Of a stretch of 64,000 nt of DNA, positions 37,942 to 46,730 are shown in pieces. Positions within the stretch are counted from its first letter, which is position 1; each line of letters opens with the position of its first letter. Both the position numbers and the translations under genes were made by a program. This DNA is from Rosistilla ulvae. Its GTDB lineage: Bacteria; Planctomycetota; Planctomycetia; Pirellulales; Pirellulaceae. Where the stretch lies: positions 5,395,798 through 5,459,797 of the forward strand of contig NZ_CP036261.1 of NCBI RefSeq assembly GCF_007741475.1, in the 5' to 3' direction. The notes below the pieces were generated by a model, which worked only from the letters and a program-made list of their open reading frames with translations, did not search any database and was not told the origin of the DNA.

Positions 37942-38718
37942 ATGAGCCAAAAAAATCTAACCGCACCGCTGTCGGTCCGAAACGCGACCAAGACGTTTCG
38001 CCAGGGAGAGCGTGCGATCGACGCGTTGAAGGAGGTCGATCTGACTGTCGAGCACGGTTCGTTTGTCGCCGTGATGGGTGCCAGCGGATCGGGCAAAAGC
38101 ACGCTACTGCACTTGATGGCGGGACTGACGCGACCGACCGACGGCGCGGTCTTTGTCGACGGACAAGATCTCGCGACGCTCTCGGACCGCAAGCTGACCG
38201 AGTTTCGTCGCGACCAAATCGGCTTGGTCTTCCAATCGTTCAATCTAGTTCCAGCGCTCACCGCGGCCGACAACATCCTACTGCCGCTGTACGCCGCCGG
38301 GATCAAGCAGCCACAAAACGGGTCGCTGAACGAATTGGCAGAGCGCCTCGGAATCGCCGACCGATTGTCACACCGCCCCGATGCACTCAGCGGTGGACAA
38401 CAGCAACGCGTCGCGATCGCGAGAGCGTTGGCAACCGACCCGGCAATCGTGTTGGCCGACGAACCGACCGGAAGCCTCGATTCGGTCACCGGCGAATCGA
38501 TCTGCAAACTGCTGCGTGAACTGTGCGATCAACAACAGCGGACGATCATCGTCGTAACCCATGAACCAAGCGTGGCGATCTGGTCCGATCGGGTCGTGAT
38601 CCTAAAAGATGGTCAGATCGTTCAGTCGCTGCAAACCGACGAATACACCGACGCCCAAGCCTTGGCGGCTCACTACCAAGAGGTTTTGGGAGCGGGCGAA
38701 CCCGCCTTAACCACTTAA
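37942..38718 (+). CDS. ABC transporter ATP-binding protein (LolD/MacB type), orphan
   Basis: 258 residues from ATG 37942; TTG 37930 also opens the frame. Walker A GASGSGKST (46-54), Q-loop GLVFQSFNLVP, signature LSGGQ (149-153), Walker B VLADEP (170-175), H-loop His207. NLVPALTAADNILLPL is typical of the LolD/MacB/FtsE subfamily that works with FtsX-type permeases. No permease gene lies on either side, which is unusual, so the partner must be encoded elsewhere or this is a relic. Confidence 0.9.
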   Translation: MSQKNLTAPLSVRNATKTFRQGERAIDALKEVDLTVEHGSFVAVMGASGSGKSTLLHLMAGLTRPTDGAVFVDGQDLATLSDRKLTEFRRDQIGLVFQSFNLVPALTAADNILLPLYAAGIKQPQNGSLNELAERLGIADRLSHRPDALSGGQQQRVAIARALATDPAIVLADEPTGSLDSVTGESICKLLRELCDQQQRTIIVVTHEPSVAIWSDRVVILKDGQIVQSLQTDEYTDAQALAAHYQEVLGAGEPALTT

Positions 38719-39027
38719 CTTCCAATCCGATGGCGAGAAGCCTGATTGCAATCGATCGCAAACAGGTTTCGACCGCCTCCTCCACACCAAATTCCAATTT
38801 CCAATTTCCCGGAAGCTTCGAAAAACGAAAACCTACGCTCGATCGAGAGCTCTCGATCGGCGCGACAACACCGCCCCAAGGCTCAGCCATTTGCTGCAGC
38901 GTCCGCGGTTAGCAAGCAACAGAGTCTCTATCTCTTAGCCAGCCAAACTCGGTTTTCCATGCCGCGGTCCTCGTTGGACTGCGGGCAACCGTTTCCATTT
39001 GCCTGCCTATCTGAGGAGAACTGTACT
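38719..39027. other. intergenic region, no gene seen
   Basis: 309 bases. Contains GAGGAGA at about 39012-39019, the likely ribosome binding site of the following DUF1559 gene. No RNA gene or repeat recognised. Confidence 0.5.
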
Positions 39028-40125
39028 ATGGCGTTTCGCCACGCTTCGTTTCTATCGCTGTACCCACGCAACATTTCCGGCCCCTCGAGCCGCACCGATC
39101 GACGTCGCCGCGGGTTCACGCTTGTCGAATTGTTAGTTGTCATCGCGATCATTGGGATCCTTGTCGGACTGTTGTTACCCGCCGTGCAAGCGGCTCGCGA
39201 AGCGGCCCGCCGAATGCAATGCGGCAACAACATGAAGCAACTGGGGCTGGCGCTGCACAATTATGCGTCAACCTACAACGAAGCGTTCCCGAACAACGGC
39301 TGGACCTACTCCGGCGGCTACCCCAACGACTTTTCACCTCTTGCGAAACTGCTCCCGTTTATCGAGCAGGCGAACTTGCAGGACTTGATCGATTTCGACA
39401 TCTACATGGGACATCCCGCACTGGCCGACTTGCCCTTGGCCCTGCAAGTCGCTGCCGGAACGCAGGTTCCGACTTTCGAATGCCCAAGCGATGTTGGAGC
39501 TGACCTGCACTCGTTGACGATGCCATCGGGAACGACGATCCAAATCGCGGGGACCAGTTATGCGATGAATCAAGGGAGCGGTTTGGATGGCGTGTTCCAT
39601 CCCGGCAATGGCACGCCGTCGGATGGACTGTGTTGGATCGGTGCCAAGATTCGTTTCCGCGACATCGTCGACGGAACCAGCAATACGATCGTCTTTGCCG
39701 AGACAACGATTGGGACGGGAAACACCGCAGCCTCCCCGACGCCGCTGCAAGATCCACGAGCCTATCGAGCCGCGGCAACGTCGGGTGTCGACCAAACGAT
39801 GGCCAACGCTGCCGATGCCAGTGGAGTCGCGGGGATTCAGTCGTACATTGGATCCTGGACGGGCGACCGAAATCACTATTGGCTGCGCGGTAGCGTCCCC
39901 AACGGCCCGGTGATGAACGGTCGCTTGACACCCAACAGCGAGGTCCCCGACATGGTTTACGGCTCTTCCAAAATGACAGCCGCCCGCAGCTACCACCCCG
40001 GCATCGCCGTGGTCAGCCTAGCCGATGGCAGCGTCCGCAACGCCAGCAACACGATCGATCGCACGGTCTGGCACGCCAGCTGGACCCGGCACGGCGGCGA
40101 AGTGAAGACCGTTGTGTCGCAATAG
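39028..40125 (+). CDS. DUF1559 prepilin-type protein
   Basis: 365 residues from ATG 39028, supported by GAGGAGA upstream; the frame is open for another 94 codons before it without coding character. An unusually long pre-leader (about 30 residues) precedes [19 protein letters not shown]. The body shows MQCGNNMKQLGLALHNYAST, VDGTSNTIVFAETTIGTG and SYHPGIAVVSLADGSV, where HPGI replaces the common HPGG. Followed by a stem-loop with T-run. Not paired with a lipoprotein gene, unlike the other copies. Confidence 0.9.
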   Translation: MAFRHASFLSLYPRNISGPSSRTDRRRRGFTLVELLVVIAIIGILVGLLLPAVQAAREAARRMQCGNNMKQLGLALHNYASTYNEAFPNNGWTYSGGYPNDFSPLAKLLPFIEQANLQDLIDFDIYMGHPALADLPLALQVAAGTQVPTFECPSDVGADLHSLTMPSGTTIQIAGTSYAMNQGSGLDGVFHPGNGTPSDGLCWIGAKIRFRDIVDGTSNTIVFAETTIGTGNTAASPTPLQDPRAYRAAATSGVDQTMANAADASGVAGIQSYIGSWTGDRNHYWLRGSVPNGPVMNGRLTPNSEVPDMVYGSSKMTAARSYHPGIAVVSLADGSVRNASNTIDRTVWHASWTRHGGEVKTVVSQ

Positions 40126-40167
40126 AATCGCCCCACAGGTTCTTTTTATAATGCAACGTCTGCGAGG

Positions 40168-40200
40168 CTCCAAGCTGTGATTGCAACGGCTTGGAGTTTT
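40168..40200 (+). terminator. Rho-independent terminator after DUF1559 gene
   Basis: 8-bp stem CTCCAAGC / GCTTGGAG with a 13-base loop followed by TTTT, 43 bases after the stop. It covers TTG 40191, the most upstream possible start of the esterase frame, arguing that the esterase starts later. Confidence 0.65.
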
Positions 40201-40271
40201 CGTATCGCCTTCGTCCGCCTGCTGCTTCGAATCGCAGATCCAATCCATTCCACTCTTGCCGAAGATCTCCT

Positions 40272-41942
40272 TTGTTCAATACAAGTTCAACGCTTACCTG
40301 CCGCCTGGCAATTGCCCTGGTCGTAGTCGCCTGCAACTCATCCGCAAAATTGCGGGCCTCAGAAAATGCTTCACCACCGGCAGCGGCAACGCTTACGATC
40401 GGCGAACCGCTAAACGATTCACTCGACGCTCAAGGCAATTCGCCAACGATCGTCATTCCCGCACCCGCTGGGGACTTCATTCGTGGCGCAATCGCTGGCG
40501 AACAACTGGTCCTGTCGCTCGTCGGTTCCGCTGGAAACCACATCCGTCAACTCACCGCCGGCCAGGGGAGAACGCAAACCTTCATGTTTGTCGTCGCCAG
40601 CGAAGGCCCCTACGCGTTTTCGATCTCCGGTCCTGCGAAGGGGGAGTTTTCGTTAACGCTACGCAGCAGCATCCCGCTGGCCAAACAAAAGGCTCCGCAA
40701 CCTGAATTGCAGAGCCCTCGGCTGCGTCAGCTGCAGCAAGACCTTTTGAAGGATCCGAGCACCGATCGTTTCTGGAGTGAAATCCGCGAAGCGGGAGCGC
40801 CGTTGGTCGAATCCGAAGGGGTGATGCCACCGCTGCCGGAGCCCGACGCTTTGGTAACCTTTCTCTGGCGGGGCGATCATCGCAACGTGCGGTTGTTTGG
40901 CGCGCCGTCGGGCGACCACGACGAACTGCATCGCCTGGGCGATTCCGATGTTTGGTATCGCAGCTACCGCGTCCCCCGCAGCGCTCGAATCGACTACCGA
41001 TTCGCTCCCGACGTGCCGGTATTCGACGGAACGCCCTGGGAGCGACGCCGCGCGATTCTCGCCACGGCGCAGCGTGATCCCTTAAACAAGCTTTGCTTCC
41101 CCGCCGATCCGGTCGACATCTACGACGGCAGCTCGGTCGTCGAACTGCCCGACGCACCGCAACCGACCTGGATCGAAGCGAATCCTGAGACGCCGCGCGG
41201 CGTAATCACGCGACACCGATTAACCAGCGAGACGCTCGGCAACACCCGCGACATCCACCTGTACCGACCCGATGGCTACCGACCAGGCGATTCGGAAAAC
41301 GGAATGTTAGTCGTCTTCGATGGCGACAAATACCTACAAGAGATCGGCGCCGCAACGATTCTGGACAATCTGATCGCCGCGAAAAAGATCCGCCCCACGG
41401 CGGCGATCTTTGTCAGCAACCCCAGCCCCGCAAGTCGATCGACCGAGCTTCCCTGCACCCCCGACTTCGCCAGCTTCATCGCCGACGAACTGATTCCCTG
41501 GACGAAGGCGCAGGAGATCACCGCGACTCCAGCCAACAGCGTGGTTGCCGGAGCGAGCTACGGCGGGCTGGCGTCGGCATTTATCGCGCACCCCCATCCC
41601 GAGATCTTTGGCAACGCCTACAGCCAATCGGGATCCTTCTGGTGGTCGCCCGGCAGTCGTCCGACCTTGCCAGGATCGGAGCCGGAATGGCTCGCTCGCC
41701 AATTCGCCGACGCTCCGCTAAAACCGATCCGGTTCCATCTCGAAGCGGGCCAATTCGAAGTCGACATCTTGAATTCGACTCGCCACTTCCGCGACGTCCT
41801 GAAAGCGAAAGGCTACACGCTTACGCACCGCGAATACAGCAGCAGCCACGGTTATTTTTATTGGCGATACACCTTTGCCAACGGACTGATCGACCTACTG
41901 GGCAGCGAGTCTTCTCAAACGACCTCGGCGACAATTGATTAA
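40272..41942 (+). CDS. Fes-like esterase, predicted lipoprotein
   Basis: 556 residues if TTG 40272 is the start (TTG 40191 lies inside a terminator; no ATG available). Leader RLAIALVVVAC ends in a lipobox-like VVAC. An N-terminal beta domain (ATLTIGEPLNDSLDAQG) precedes an enterochelin-esterase N-like region (VTFLWRGDHRNVRLFG). The alpha/beta-hydrolase follows, with nucleophile in VVAGASYGGLASAF and His in SSSHGYFYWR. LYRPDGYRPG and LVVFDGDKYLQ also match Fes. Family members hydrolyse ferric-siderophore or similar esters. The location (predicted lipoprotein, no siderophore genes) leaves substrate open. Confidence 0.8.
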   Translation: MFNTSSTLTCRLAIALVVVACNSSAKLRASENASPPAAATLTIGEPLNDSLDAQGNSPTIVIPAPAGDFIRGAIAGEQLVLSLVGSAGNHIRQLTAGQGRTQTFMFVVASEGPYAFSISGPAKGEFSLTLRSSIPLAKQKAPQPELQSPRLRQLQQDLLKDPSTDRFWSEIREAGAPLVESEGVMPPLPEPDALVTFLWRGDHRNVRLFGAPSGDHDELHRLGDSDVWYRSYRVPRSARIDYRFAPDVPVFDGTPWERRRAILATAQRDPLNKLCFPADPVDIYDGSSVVELPDAPQPTWIEANPETPRGVITRHRLTSETLGNTRDIHLYRPDGYRPGDSENGMLVVFDGDKYLQEIGAATILDNLIAAKKIRPTAAIFVSNPSPASRSTELPCTPDFASFIADELIPWTKAQEITATPANSVVAGASYGGLASAFIAHPHPEIFGNAYSQSGSFWWSPGSRPTLPGSEPEWLARQFADAPLKPIRFHLEAGQFEVDILNSTRHFRDVLKAKGYTLTHREYSSSHGYFYWRYTFANGLIDLLGSESSQTTSATID

Positions 41943-42373
41943 TTCGACGTCAGATCAAAATTGAACTCATTGTCGCCCGGTTGAACGTCGGCGGTGAGTT
42001 CGGTCTCGGCATTATATTTCGCCGGCAAAGTCTCCGGCTTGGCGCTTCCCGGAATCGAATCGTCCCCCGGCTTGGCGGTCACAATCATGACTTGATTTGT
42101 GCCAACCGGAGCCCCTTCGATATCGTTCAGCAAGTAGATTGTGTAGTTTCCATCGGTGTCGGTCCCCCCCGAAGCAACGCGACCAGCCTCCTTCGATTGG
42201 AAAGAGACCACAGCGTCGGCCAACGGCTGGCCATCGAGCGTAACGGTTCCGGTCACCTGCCCTAGTTTCGGCAAATCACGTCCGCCCGAGCCACCACAAC
42301 CGATCACTGCGAGAGACGAAACGACAATTAATAGAGCGTATTGAATCTGAAAACATCGACAAACAACGGACAT
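41939..42373 (-). CDS. small lipoprotein, carboxypeptidase-regulatory-like fold
   Basis: 144 residues from ATG 42373 (a start seven codons earlier is possible). Lipobox in VVSSLAVIGC, then GQVTGTVTLDGQPLADAVVSF and GGTDTDGNYTIYLL, the usual planctomycete pattern, ending in FDLTSN. Downstream partner of the DUF1559 gene 148 bases before it. Its stop overlaps the end of the opposite-strand esterase gene by four bases. Confidence 0.8.
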   Translation of the reverse strand: MSVVCRCFQIQYALLIVVSSLAVIGCGGSGGRDLPKLGQVTGTVTLDGQPLADAVVSFQSKEAGRVASGGTDTDGNYTIYLLNDIEGAPVGTNQVMIVTAKPGDDSIPGSAKPETLPAKYNAETELTADVQPGDNEFNFDLTSN

Positions 42374-42521
42374 CGGTAACAAGCCTTGGATCACAATTTA
42401 AGAACGGGAAGAAGCGGCATGCAAACACAGGGCTGAAAGGCGGAACATACCAACCTCCCAGCCCAGCATCATTCACTTGAACAACAATCCAGCGTGACGA
42501 GCGTCTCGGATTTGAGAACGA

Positions 42522-43466
42522 CTAAAATTCGCTGATAGGGTTTCCGTCGTTGATCCCAATCAAGAACTCATACAAGCTGTCGCAGGCACTCGTATTGTTA
42601 TTGGGGGCCGCACTGCGGGCGAACTGAATGTTTTCCGACAGGAACCGAATGCTGCCATCGAACAACTGCACCATCGCGCCTCCAGGGTGCAAGCTGCTTA
42701 GCGCTTCCCCCTTTTGATCGATGCTGCCCGTTGAATCGTTAATCGGCCATCGCCCCGAAAGTCCCACTTCATCCAAACAGTTGCCATCCTCACCGTAGAA
42801 GCAACCTGCCCATGATTTCAAGCTCATCGTTTGGCCATTCAATCGTGAGCACGATTCTCCGACCGCCATCGAATTGCTGAGCCCATCGGTGACGTCGCGA
42901 AACTTACGCGATTTGTTCTGATAGAAGCCACCGTCTGGCGTCGTGTTGTGATAGAAGACGCCCGAGCGGGAGTTATTGTAAGCCGCATAGTTTGAACCGG
43001 CCCCTTTCAGAAATCGCTGCGCTACATCGCCAACCTCGGCACCAACGTCCGAAGGACAACGGTACGCCGACACAACGACCTTGGCAGCATTGTTGACTTC
43101 GAGTTCTAGCAAACGTCCCTCTCCAATCCCCGCCGATTCGTGAAGCGCGCCTTGCTCGATGAAGGGCAAAATAAACGCCGTCCATCCCCAGCTTTCAACA
43201 TTCCCGCCGCCAATTGGGTTGTTCGCGGTGGAATCACTAGGATCGGCTGCTGGCGTAATCACCAACGGCGGTAGCGTGTTGTAGGTGTCGTGGTAATTGT
43301 GCAATGCCAGGCCAATCTGCTTCAGATTGTTACTGCACTGCATCCGCCGGGCCGCTTCCCGCGCCGCCTGGACCGCAGGCAACAGCAAGCCGACCAAAAT
43401 GCCGATAATCGCGATCACGACCAACAATTCAACTAGCGTAAAACCTTGCCGCTTGACTCGAGCCAT
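42522..43466 (-). CDS. DUF1559 prepilin-type protein
   Basis: 314 residues from ATG 43466, with GAAGG nearby. Leader [19 protein letters not shown] is followed by [20 protein letters not shown]. The body includes VTDGLSNSMAVGESCSRLNG and LHPGGAMVQLFDGS. It contains more cysteines than its neighbours (e.g. in WAGCFYGEDGNCLDE), so an extracytoplasmic disulfide is possible. First of three successive DUF1559-lipoprotein pairs reading leftward. Confidence 0.9.
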   Translation of the reverse strand: MARVKRQGFTLVELLVVIAIIGILVGLLLPAVQAAREAARRMQCSNNLKQIGLALHNYHDTYNTLPPLVITPAADPSDSTANNPIGGGNVESWGWTAFILPFIEQGALHESAGIGEGRLLELEVNNAAKVVVSAYRCPSDVGAEVGDVAQRFLKGAGSNYAAYNNSRSGVFYHNTTPDGGFYQNKSRKFRDVTDGLSNSMAVGESCSRLNGQTMSLKSWAGCFYGEDGNCLDEVGLSGRWPINDSTGSIDQKGEALSSLHPGGAMVQLFDGSIRFLSENIQFARSAAPNNNTSACDSLYEFLIGINDGNPISEF

Positions 43467-44159
43467 TTTTCAACACCTTCAAAATCTCGTTGACGAAAAT
43501 AGAAAGACAATTCTGAGAAGGGGGTAGTGTCCACCCCCCGGAGTTGTCTGTCAACGGTCCACTGGTGCTAGAGAGGCAACTAAGCCCCTTCCAACGGAAC
43601 TGCATCTCCCGTTAATGCACGAATCAACTACGCGATGGTGGCCTCCCCCTCATTGCTTTTTTTCTAAAACTGCACCGCGATGCGGGCAACAAAAAGCATT
43701 TCCACACCGCAGATCGCCACCTTATAGGAACACAAGCAACCGCACCACGGTGTCAGCGGGAGCCAACAGAGACGAGCCAATCCCACGCCAATGAGAATTG
43801 CGGCGCTTACCCGTGACCCACGATGCCGCTTAACCGATGCTATGTGAAGAGACTATTCACCAACATCGAAACACGGTTGTGCGGAGCATATTCGCCAGCG
43901 AAACGCGGCTCCAAACAGCCAGATCCCGCAAAGGAAGGGGCTAGGCTCGACGGACCGCTTGGCGACCGACAGCCTTTGGAGCCCTTCGATGCCGAAGATT
44001 AGACAGAACGCGCTGTTGGTACGGAATCGCGCCACGTGAGCATGTGGCTGCGGCAGAAGGAAAAGCAAGCATCCACATGCCGTCGGATACACCGCTCGCA
44101 CATTCCGCTCGGCGCCCAATCCTGAAGGATCCCAACACCGGTAGCCGTTCGCAGCCGAA
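43467..44159. other. intergenic region with hairpin, no gene seen
   Basis: About 690 bases. Contains a GGGGGT / ACCCCC hairpin (43520-43538) and a TTGACA-like element at 43549-43554 upstream of the DUF1559 gene. A minus-strand frame at 43853-44119 has no credible start or family. Confidence 0.5.
43526..43554 (-). promoter_or_regulatory. candidate promoter of DUF1559 gene
   Basis: On the minus strand TTGACA, 17-base spacer, GACACT, ending 60 bases before the ATG. The -10 is weak. An equivalent TTGACA-17-CAGACT lies before the DUF1559 gene starting at 47720. Confidence 0.3.
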
Positions 44160-44531
44160 CTATTCGCCCATGTTCTGGGGTTCGGGAACTAGAGTGCTGA
44201 CCGTGTCGGCGAATTTCTGCACACTCTCAGCGGGTGGGTCGCCCGCCTGCAATGAAGTTTGCAACGACTTCCCCGCATCACGCAAATCGACCAACTTTCC
44301 TCCGAACGCATCAGCTTGGGCATTGAGCGATTCCATCATGATGCTCAACTTGGCTTGAATTACATCCGACTTGCGTTCCTTCTTCGCCTCGTGAATGAAT
44401 GTCCAGACAAAATGCGCCGAGTCTTGAAGCACTTGGTTTTCCGCAGGGACCGGTGCGCCACCGCTGCAGCCAATCGATAGCGACGAGAGAAGACAAATAC
44501 ACGCCAACACTTTTGCGGAACGGGGCAACAT
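44160..44531 (-). CDS. small helical lipoprotein (cassette copy 1)
   Basis: 123 residues from ATG 44531 (MLPRSAKVLACICLLSSLSI). Lipobox LSIGC, then a short Pro/Ala linker and a helical domain (KKERKSDVIQAKLSIMMESL). Ends in VPEPQNMGE. Close paralogue of the gene at 46218-46589, with most residues identical from the lipobox on, and preceded by the same sequence GATCTNTCATCG before ATG. Family unknown. Lies 292 bases after a DUF1559 gene. Confidence 0.75.
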   Translation of the reverse strand: MLPRSAKVLACICLLSSLSIGCSGGAPVPAENQVLQDSAHFVWTFIHEAKKERKSDVIQAKLSIMMESLNAQADAFGGKLVDLRDAGKSLQTSLQAGDPPAESVQKFADTVSTLVPEPQNMGE

Positions 44532-44823
44532 CGATGATAGATCCTGAATGTTTTTTTTCGGTAACCGTGAACGACAAGGGCAAATGGGATCGCCGTTCAC
44601 GAAAGGTGAAGGATTGAGGACATTGCGGCAGATGCCACGCATGACCAAAATTACTTGTCGCTGGAACTAACGTTTTGGTCGACAGCAACGTCGTCCCGAT
44701 GAAGCGGCCGATGACCGCCACCCGTGGGGCTCGCGGATCGATCAAAGGTCATGCGAAGGAGCCGCCAATCGCGAACTCCCCCGAGGCATCAAACACGAAC
44801 CTGTTTGAGCAAAAAACGCTAGA

Positions 44824-45810
44824 TTAGTACTGGCCAATCGGTTGGCCGTCTTGAATCCGTAGCAGATTTTCGTAGATGACCTCATCGATGGTTTCGGTGA
44901 TGAAGTGCACACTGCCGTCACAGAAAACCGCTTGCACGCCGCCGGGGTGATAGCTTCGAAGTGCCATTCCTTGGGTGGTGTTGCGATCTGGATTGTTGCG
45001 TTGATTAAAATTTACGTTGGATGTGTCATTGCTTGCGTACGAAGTGGCATCGGTCTGCTGCGGATCATTTGGCGTCAAGAGACCGTTGGCAAAAGCTGAG
45101 GCACGCAAGCCGAATATCACTCCACTGGGCCACCCCCACGCACCGCGATCATCTGCCGAGTGACCAGTAGAGGCCACGATATCCCCAGCGGCGATCACTT
45201 GCGAAGTACCGTCGGTTATATCACGAAACTGCGCTCCATACTGGGCCGGAAGTGAAAACGGTCCTTTGTAGGTGCTATTGGTGAACGTGTTCATGTCTTG
45301 CGTGTAGTGTGTTCCACCGTTCGCAGCATAATTACCCTTTGCGAAGCCGTTGTAATCCTGGGTCAATCGAGCCCCGATGCCAGGGTGCGACGGACAAACA
45401 TAAGCATCCATTTGCTCCCCCGTGATCGCGTTGTTAACAGTCGAGCGAGCGACTCGGCCAAAATCCATCTGATTGTGGGCAGCTTGCTGTTCGATGAATG
45501 GCAGAATCAAAACCATCCATGTCGCGCCCCAAAATTCATCGCGACCATTGCAGCGGTTGGAAGTCAACGGCGGGCTCTGCTTGGGTGCTTCCCCGGTGTA
45601 AATCGCCGCACTTGGAAAACTTTTGAACGTGTCATGGTAGTTGTGCAACGCCAAGCCAATCTGCTTCAGATTGTTGCTGCATTGCATCCGACGTGCTGCC
45701 TCGCGGGCAGCCTGCACTGCTGGCAACAACAACCCCACCAAGATCCCGATGATCGCGATCACGACCAACAGTTCCACCAAAGTAAAACCTTCTTTCTTCA
45801 TTCGAATCAT
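44824..45810 (-). CDS. DUF1559 prepilin-type protein (cassette copy 1)
   Basis: 328 residues. Leader [19 protein letters not shown]. The body closely follows the copy at 46731-47720: FPSAAIYTGEAPKQSPPL, WMVLILPFIEQQAAHNQMDF, YAANGGTHYTQDMNTF, ending IQDGQPIGQY versus IQDGQPLGQF. Both carry the same downstream lipoprotein, so the pair was duplicated as a unit. ATG 45810; ATG three codons later is an alternative. Confidence 0.92.
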   Translation of the reverse strand: MIRMKKEGFTLVELLVVIAIIGILVGLLLPAVQAAREAARRMQCSNNLKQIGLALHNYHDTFKSFPSAAIYTGEAPKQSPPLTSNRCNGRDEFWGATWMVLILPFIEQQAAHNQMDFGRVARSTVNNAITGEQMDAYVCPSHPGIGARLTQDYNGFAKGNYAANGGTHYTQDMNTFTNSTYKGPFSLPAQYGAQFRDITDGTSQVIAAGDIVASTGHSADDRGAWGWPSGVIFGLRASAFANGLLTPNDPQQTDATSYASNDTSNVNFNQRNNPDRNTTQGMALRSYHPGGVQAVFCDGSVHFITETIDEVIYENLLRIQDGQPIGQY

Positions 45811-46217
45811 TGTTTGTCCCCCAAAAGCTCGCTAAAAGAATAATAAAAGAGATTTGAGTCAAGTCTTGACAACCACCCATGCGGTGTCAAGCGCCAACAA
45901 TTCGAGCCACATCGCTAAACAGGACAGAACGGACCAAAACACGCCATTACGGCTCAACGCAGACCACCACTGGTGCCGCCCCGGCCATTCCGTTTTTCAC
46001 TTAAAATCGCAATAAGGCTGACGACAGTCAGCTTCCGAACACTTCCACCAAAGTGGTTTGTCTAGTTTACAAAACTAACGGTTTCGCATGCCGAGTCAGG
46101 CACCGATGCCTGAGAATAGCATGCAAAAACCGATCTTCCCTAAATCCGCTGCGAGCAATTACGACCAGCAGACCTGAAGCTGCAAGATCGACCAGGTGGA
46201 TGCAGTAGCTAGCGAAG
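45811..46217. other. intergenic region between duplicated cassettes
   Basis: 407 bases without a credible gene. TTGACT at 45857-45862 on the minus strand may be part of the promoter of the following DUF1559 gene. Confidence 0.5.
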
Positions 46218-46589
46218 CTATTCGCCCAGATTTTGGGGCTCGGGGACCAACGCGCTGACCGAATCGGCGAACTTTTGCAAGCAATCGGCCGGTTTCTCGC
46301 CGGCTTGTAGATCCGCCTGAAGCGTCTTGGCAGCGTCGCGCAGTTCGACCAATTTACCGCCGAAGGCCTCGGCTTGAGCGTCGAGCGCTTCCATCATGAC
46401 GGACAGCTTGGCTTGAATCACATCCGACTTACGTTCCTTCTTTGCCTCATTGATGAAGGTCCAGACAAAACCTGCCGAATCTTGAAGCACTTGGTCTTCC
46501 GAAGGGGCCGGGGCCCCGCCGGTGCATCCGGCCAAAGTCGACATGAAAAGACAGACGCAAACGAAGGTTTTCGAAACAGACGCGAACAT
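46218..46589 (-). CDS. small helical lipoprotein (cassette copy 2)
   Basis: 123 residues from ATG 46589 (MFASVSKTFVCVCLFMSTLA). Lipobox in STLAGC, same linker and helical domain as the copy at 44160 (KKERKSDVIQAKLSVMMEAL), ending VPEPQNLGE. Starts 141 bases after its DUF1559 partner. An internal Cys (KPADCLQKF) replaces Ser of the other copy. Function unknown. Confidence 0.75.
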   Translation of the reverse strand: MFASVSKTFVCVCLFMSTLAGCTGGAPAPSEDQVLQDSAGFVWTFINEAKKERKSDVIQAKLSVMMEALDAQAEAFGGKLVELRDAAKTLQADLQAGEKPADCLQKFADSVSALVPEPQNLGE

Positions 46590-46730
46590 CGATGAGAGAT
46601 CCAGGATTACGATGGGGAAGAATGTCATGGGAAACGAGACGCGCGAGCAACTCGCGATCCGAAGAAGCCCAAGCGAACGCCTGGACTGTGAAATGCTGTT
46701 GGCGGCCAGCAACCGCCAACGCAAGCTTTG

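Noticed and set aside
43853-44119. Minus-strand frame of 88 codons
   Set aside because: No start-site support, odd composition and no relation to neighbours.
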